Under the pieces are notes generated by a model, which saw only the letters and a list, made by a program, of their open reading frames with translations, did no database searches and was not told the DNA's origin. Source: Proteiniborus ethanoligenes (GTDB taxonomy: Bacteria > Bacillota > Clostridia > Tissierellales > Proteiniboraceae). Taken from it: a stretch of DNA of 64,000 bases. How positions within the stretch are numbered: the first letter of the stretch is position 1; every line of letters starts with the position of its first letter. Location of the stretch: NCBI RefSeq assembly GCF_900107485.1, contig NZ_FNQE01000002.1, positions 140,319 through 204,318 on the forward strand. The letters run 5' to 3'. Shown here in pieces: positions 61,914 to 64,000 of this stretch. A program made the translations under genes and the position numbers.

Positions 61914-63398
61914 ATGAATAATGGGGAAAATAACCTTAATGAATTATTACTCATTAGGAGAGAAAAACTAGAAAACTTAAGATCAATCGGTAGAGATCCA
62001 TTTTTAGTTGAAAAATATCATATTACAAATCATAGTGCGGAGATCAAGGCAAATTTTGAAGAATTAGAAGGTAAAGAAGTATCTATAGCTGGTAGAATCA
62101 TGACAAAGAGAGGCCATGGTAAAGCCAGCTTTGCAGACATACAGGATGGTGAAGGCAGGATACAGATTTTTGCTAAGGTAGATATTGTAGGGGAAGAAGA
62201 CTACGAATTGTTTAGCACATATGATATTGGTGATATAATAGGTGTAAAAGGAGAAGTGTTTAAAACTAAGATGGGAGAGATTTCTGTGAAAGCAACAGAA
62301 ATCCTTTTACTAACCAAATCACTTCAAATTCTACCAGAAAAGTTTCATGGATTAAAGGATCAAGATTTGAGATATAGACAAAGATATGTAGACTTAATAA
62401 TGAATCCTGAAGTTAAAGAAACTTTCTTAAAGAGAAATAAGATAATTAAAGGAATAAGAAGGTTTCTAGATGATAGAGGGTATATAGAAGTAGAAACACC
62501 TATCCTTACGACCGTTGCTGGAGGAGCTGCGGCTAAGCCCTTCCTAACTCATCACAATACTCTAGATTTAGATATGCAGCTTAGAATAGCCAATGAACTT
62601 TATCTAAAAAGACTTATAGTAGGTGGCTTTGATAAGGTTTATGAAATGGGAAAAATGTTTAGAAATGAAGGAATATCAATTAAGCATAATCCGGAATATA
62701 CAAGCATTGAGCTTTATGCAGCATATGAGGACTATGAATATATGATGGAATTAACAGAAAACATAGTTGCTTATTGTGCAGAAGAAGTAAATGGAACTAC
62801 AAAAGTTAATTTCCAAGGTGTAGAAATTGATTTTAAACCGCCTTGGAGGAGAGTATCTATGCATGACTTAGTTGAAGAAAAAACAGGCATTGACTTTTAT
62901 GCCTTTGAAAGTGATGAAGAAGCTAGAAAGGTTGCAAAAGAGAGATTAAACTTAGAAATTGATAAAAACATGACTAAAGGACACATTGTGAATTTAGCAT
63001 TTGAAGAACTTTGTGAGAAAGACTTAATTCAACCTACCTTTGTGCTTCATCATCCGGTAGAGGTTTCTCCATTAGCTAAAAGAAATCCTGACAATCCTCA
63101 TATAACAAATAGATTTGAAGCTTTTGCAAACACATGGGAGATAGCTAATGCTTTTTCAGAGCTTAACGATCCTATAGATCAAAAAGAAAGATTTGAAGAA
63201 CAACTTAGACAAAGAGAGCTAGGTGATGAAGAGGCGCATCCTATGGATGAAGACTTTATCAATGCATTAGAAGTAGGACTTCCACCTACAGGAGGCCTAG
63301 GTATAGGCGTAGACAGATTGATTATGCTTCTTACTAACTCTGCATCCATAAGAGATATAATATTCTTCCCTACAATGAAGCCACTAGAAAACAAATAA
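61914..63398 (+). CDS. lysS: Lysine--tRNA ligase (class II)
   Basis: A 494-aa aminoacyl-tRNA synthetase. The N-terminal OB-fold anticodon-binding domain (about residues 55-150) has [20 protein letters not shown] and [19 protein letters not shown]. Class II motif 1 is near [20 protein letters not shown], motif 2 is [20 protein letters not shown], and motif 3 is [16 protein letters not shown]. Normal length. The ATG has ATCGGAGGCGTATCAA. No T-box lies upstream; it is read from the greA promoters. A terminator follows before the rRNA operon. Confidence 0.98.
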   Translation: MNNGENNLNELLLIRREKLENLRSIGRDPFLVEKYHITNHSAEIKANFEELEGKEVSIAGRIMTKRGHGKASFADIQDGEGRIQIFAKVDIVGEEDYELFSTYDIGDIIGVKGEVFKTKMGEISVKATEILLLTKSLQILPEKFHGLKDQDLRYRQRYVDLIMNPEVKETFLKRNKIIKGIRRFLDDRGYIEVETPILTTVAGGAAAKPFLTHHNTLDLDMQLRIANELYLKRLIVGGFDKVYEMGKMFRNEGISIKHNPEYTSIELYAAYEDYEYMMELTENIVAYCAEEVNGTTKVNFQGVEIDFKPPWRRVSMHDLVEEKTGIDFYAFESDEEARKVAKERLNLEIDKNMTKGHIVNLAFEELCEKDLIQPTFVLHHPVEVSPLAKRNPDNPHITNRFEAFANTWEIANAFSELNDPIDQKERFEEQLRQRELGDEEAHPMDEDFINALEVGLPPTGGLGIGVDRLIMLLTNSASIRDIIFFPTMKPLENK

Positions 63399-63442
63399 TC
63401 AGATAAATATTCTTTCGTTACAACGAGTTTGATAAAAATAAG

Positions 63443-63480
63443 GCACATATTATGTAAAAACACTTAATATGTGCTTTTTT
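63443..63480 (+). terminator. Terminator after lysS
   Basis: GCACATATTA (63443-63452) and TAATATGTGC (63465-63474) with a 12-nt loop and T run. Confidence 0.85.
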
Positions 63481-63509
63481 GTTGCCCTTTGTTAATAATA
63501 TATTTCATA

Positions 63510-63538
63510 TTGACACAGAACCACACAGGTGCTATAGT
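63510..63538 (+). promoter_or_regulatory. rRNA promoter P1
   Basis: TTGACA (63510-63515), 17 bp, TATAGT (63533-63538) with an upstream TG giving TGCTATAGT. Confidence 0.8.
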
Positions 63539-63589
63539 AATAATTACCCTAAAAACAAATAAAAATAAAAAACAAATATTAAAACCTAG

Positions 63590-63618
63590 TTGACATCTTA
63601 TGAAAAATATGATATATT
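63590..63618 (+). promoter_or_regulatory. rRNA promoter P2
   Basis: TTGACA (63590-63595), 17 bp, TATATT (63613-63618) in the extended form TGATATATT. Confidence 0.8.
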
Positions 63619-63684
63619 AAGAAAGTCGTCACCAAGCGACAAAAAGCATTAAAAAAGATTTTCAAAAAACTTTTCAAAAACATG

Positions 63685-63713
63685 TTGACACGAAAGAATA
63701 AAAATGTTAACAT
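63685..63713 (+). promoter_or_regulatory. rRNA promoter P3
   Basis: TTGACA (63685-63690), 17 bp, TAACAT (63708-63713) in the extended form TGTTAACAT. After both P2 and P3 the initial transcribed region reads AAGAAAGTCG. Confidence 0.7.
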
Positions 63714-63745
63714 AAGAAAGTCGCCTCTTGAGAGATGGCGAGAAG

Positions 63746-63826
63746 AAAGCCCTTCGGGGAGACAATAAAGTTGGTCCTAAGGGACACAAAGAACTAAAGC
63801 CCTTCGGGGAGATAATAAAGTTGGTC
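63746..63826 (+). repeat. Duplicated rRNA leader element (31-bp direct repeat)
   Basis: Copies at 63746-63776 and 63796-63826 differ by one base (C 63763, T 63813). Each contains CCCTTCGGGG, a UUCG-type tetraloop hairpin, and ends in TTGGTC. The second copy runs into TTGGTCTTTGAAAATTGAAC, which resembles the boxA-type antitermination sequence that precedes 16S in Firmicutes. Confidence 0.85.
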
Positions 63827-63913
63827 TTTGAAAATTGAACAGTGAGAAGCCAGTAAAAAGGTTTACAGTCGAAAGACACAAAAACCAAACAATTTTAATG
63901 AGTAGGAAAACTT

Positions 63914-64000
<87 letters not shown>

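Overview
The window comes from an AT-rich, anaerobic, endospore-forming Firmicute of the Clostridia/Tissierellia type. The evidence is low GC, strong AGGAGG-type ribosome binding sites with many TTG and GTG starts, sporulation genes (spoVG, spoVT, yabP, yabQ, spoIIE), a sigma-H promoter and a Spo0A-type promoter, and anaerobic metabolism (hybrid cluster protein, citrate lyase, sodium-pumping decarboxylases, a UGA-containing selenoprotein gene). The species cannot be named from the sequence alone.

Layout. 1-10.6 kb: the 5' part of hcp (minus strand), a PduO cobalamin adenosyltransferase, a PAS-PP2C phosphatase, pgi, a DUF881 protein, a small selenoprotein gene interrupted by in-frame UGA, a ferredoxin-like protein, a nucleotidase, mscL, an LCP cell-wall ligase and murC. 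10.6-34.5 kb: a housekeeping and sporulation backbone in nearly the Bacillus subtilis order: spoVG-glmU-prs-pth-mfd-prsA-spoVT-yabM-mazG/yabN-hup-rqcP-yabP-yabQ-divIC-yabR-spoIIE-yabS-yabT-tilS-hpt-ftsH. 34.5-47.1 kb: a citrate fermentation locus: citC, a chemoreceptor, a GntR/FCD regulator, a CitS-type transporter, citDEFXG, a carboxyltransferase (oadA) without a biotin domain, and an AtuA-like/DUF4387 pair. 47.9-55.1 kb: a methylmalonyl-CoA locus: two mutase subunits, meaB, epimerase and the mmdA-D-C-B decarboxylase pump. 55.3-63.4 kb: the backbone resumes with birA, a pantothenate-type ECF S component, coaX, dusB, two conserved proteins of uncertain function, greA and lysS. The window ends in an rRNA operon with three tandem promoters and the first bases of 16S rRNA.

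How the genes fit together. Citrate enters by CitS and is split by CitDEF, which CitC, CitX and CitG activate, into acetate and oxaloacetate. Oxaloacetate is probably decarboxylated by OadA, which would need to borrow the biotin carrier and membrane subunits encoded at 53-55 kb. The mutase, epimerase and Mmd pump interconvert succinyl-CoA and propionyl-CoA with sodium export. PduO at 0.9 kb supplies adenosylcobalamin, MeaB protects the mutase, and BirA attaches biotin to the shared carrier. Three copies of an 18-bp palindrome at the citrate locus are candidate operators for the local GntR protein. A perfect cre site precedes the mutase operon. Two TTGTGA-N6-TCACAA sites next to hcp and the ferredoxin gene suggest an HcpR-type CRP/FNR regulon. 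No CRISPR array, insertion sequence, prophage or tRNA gene was recognised.
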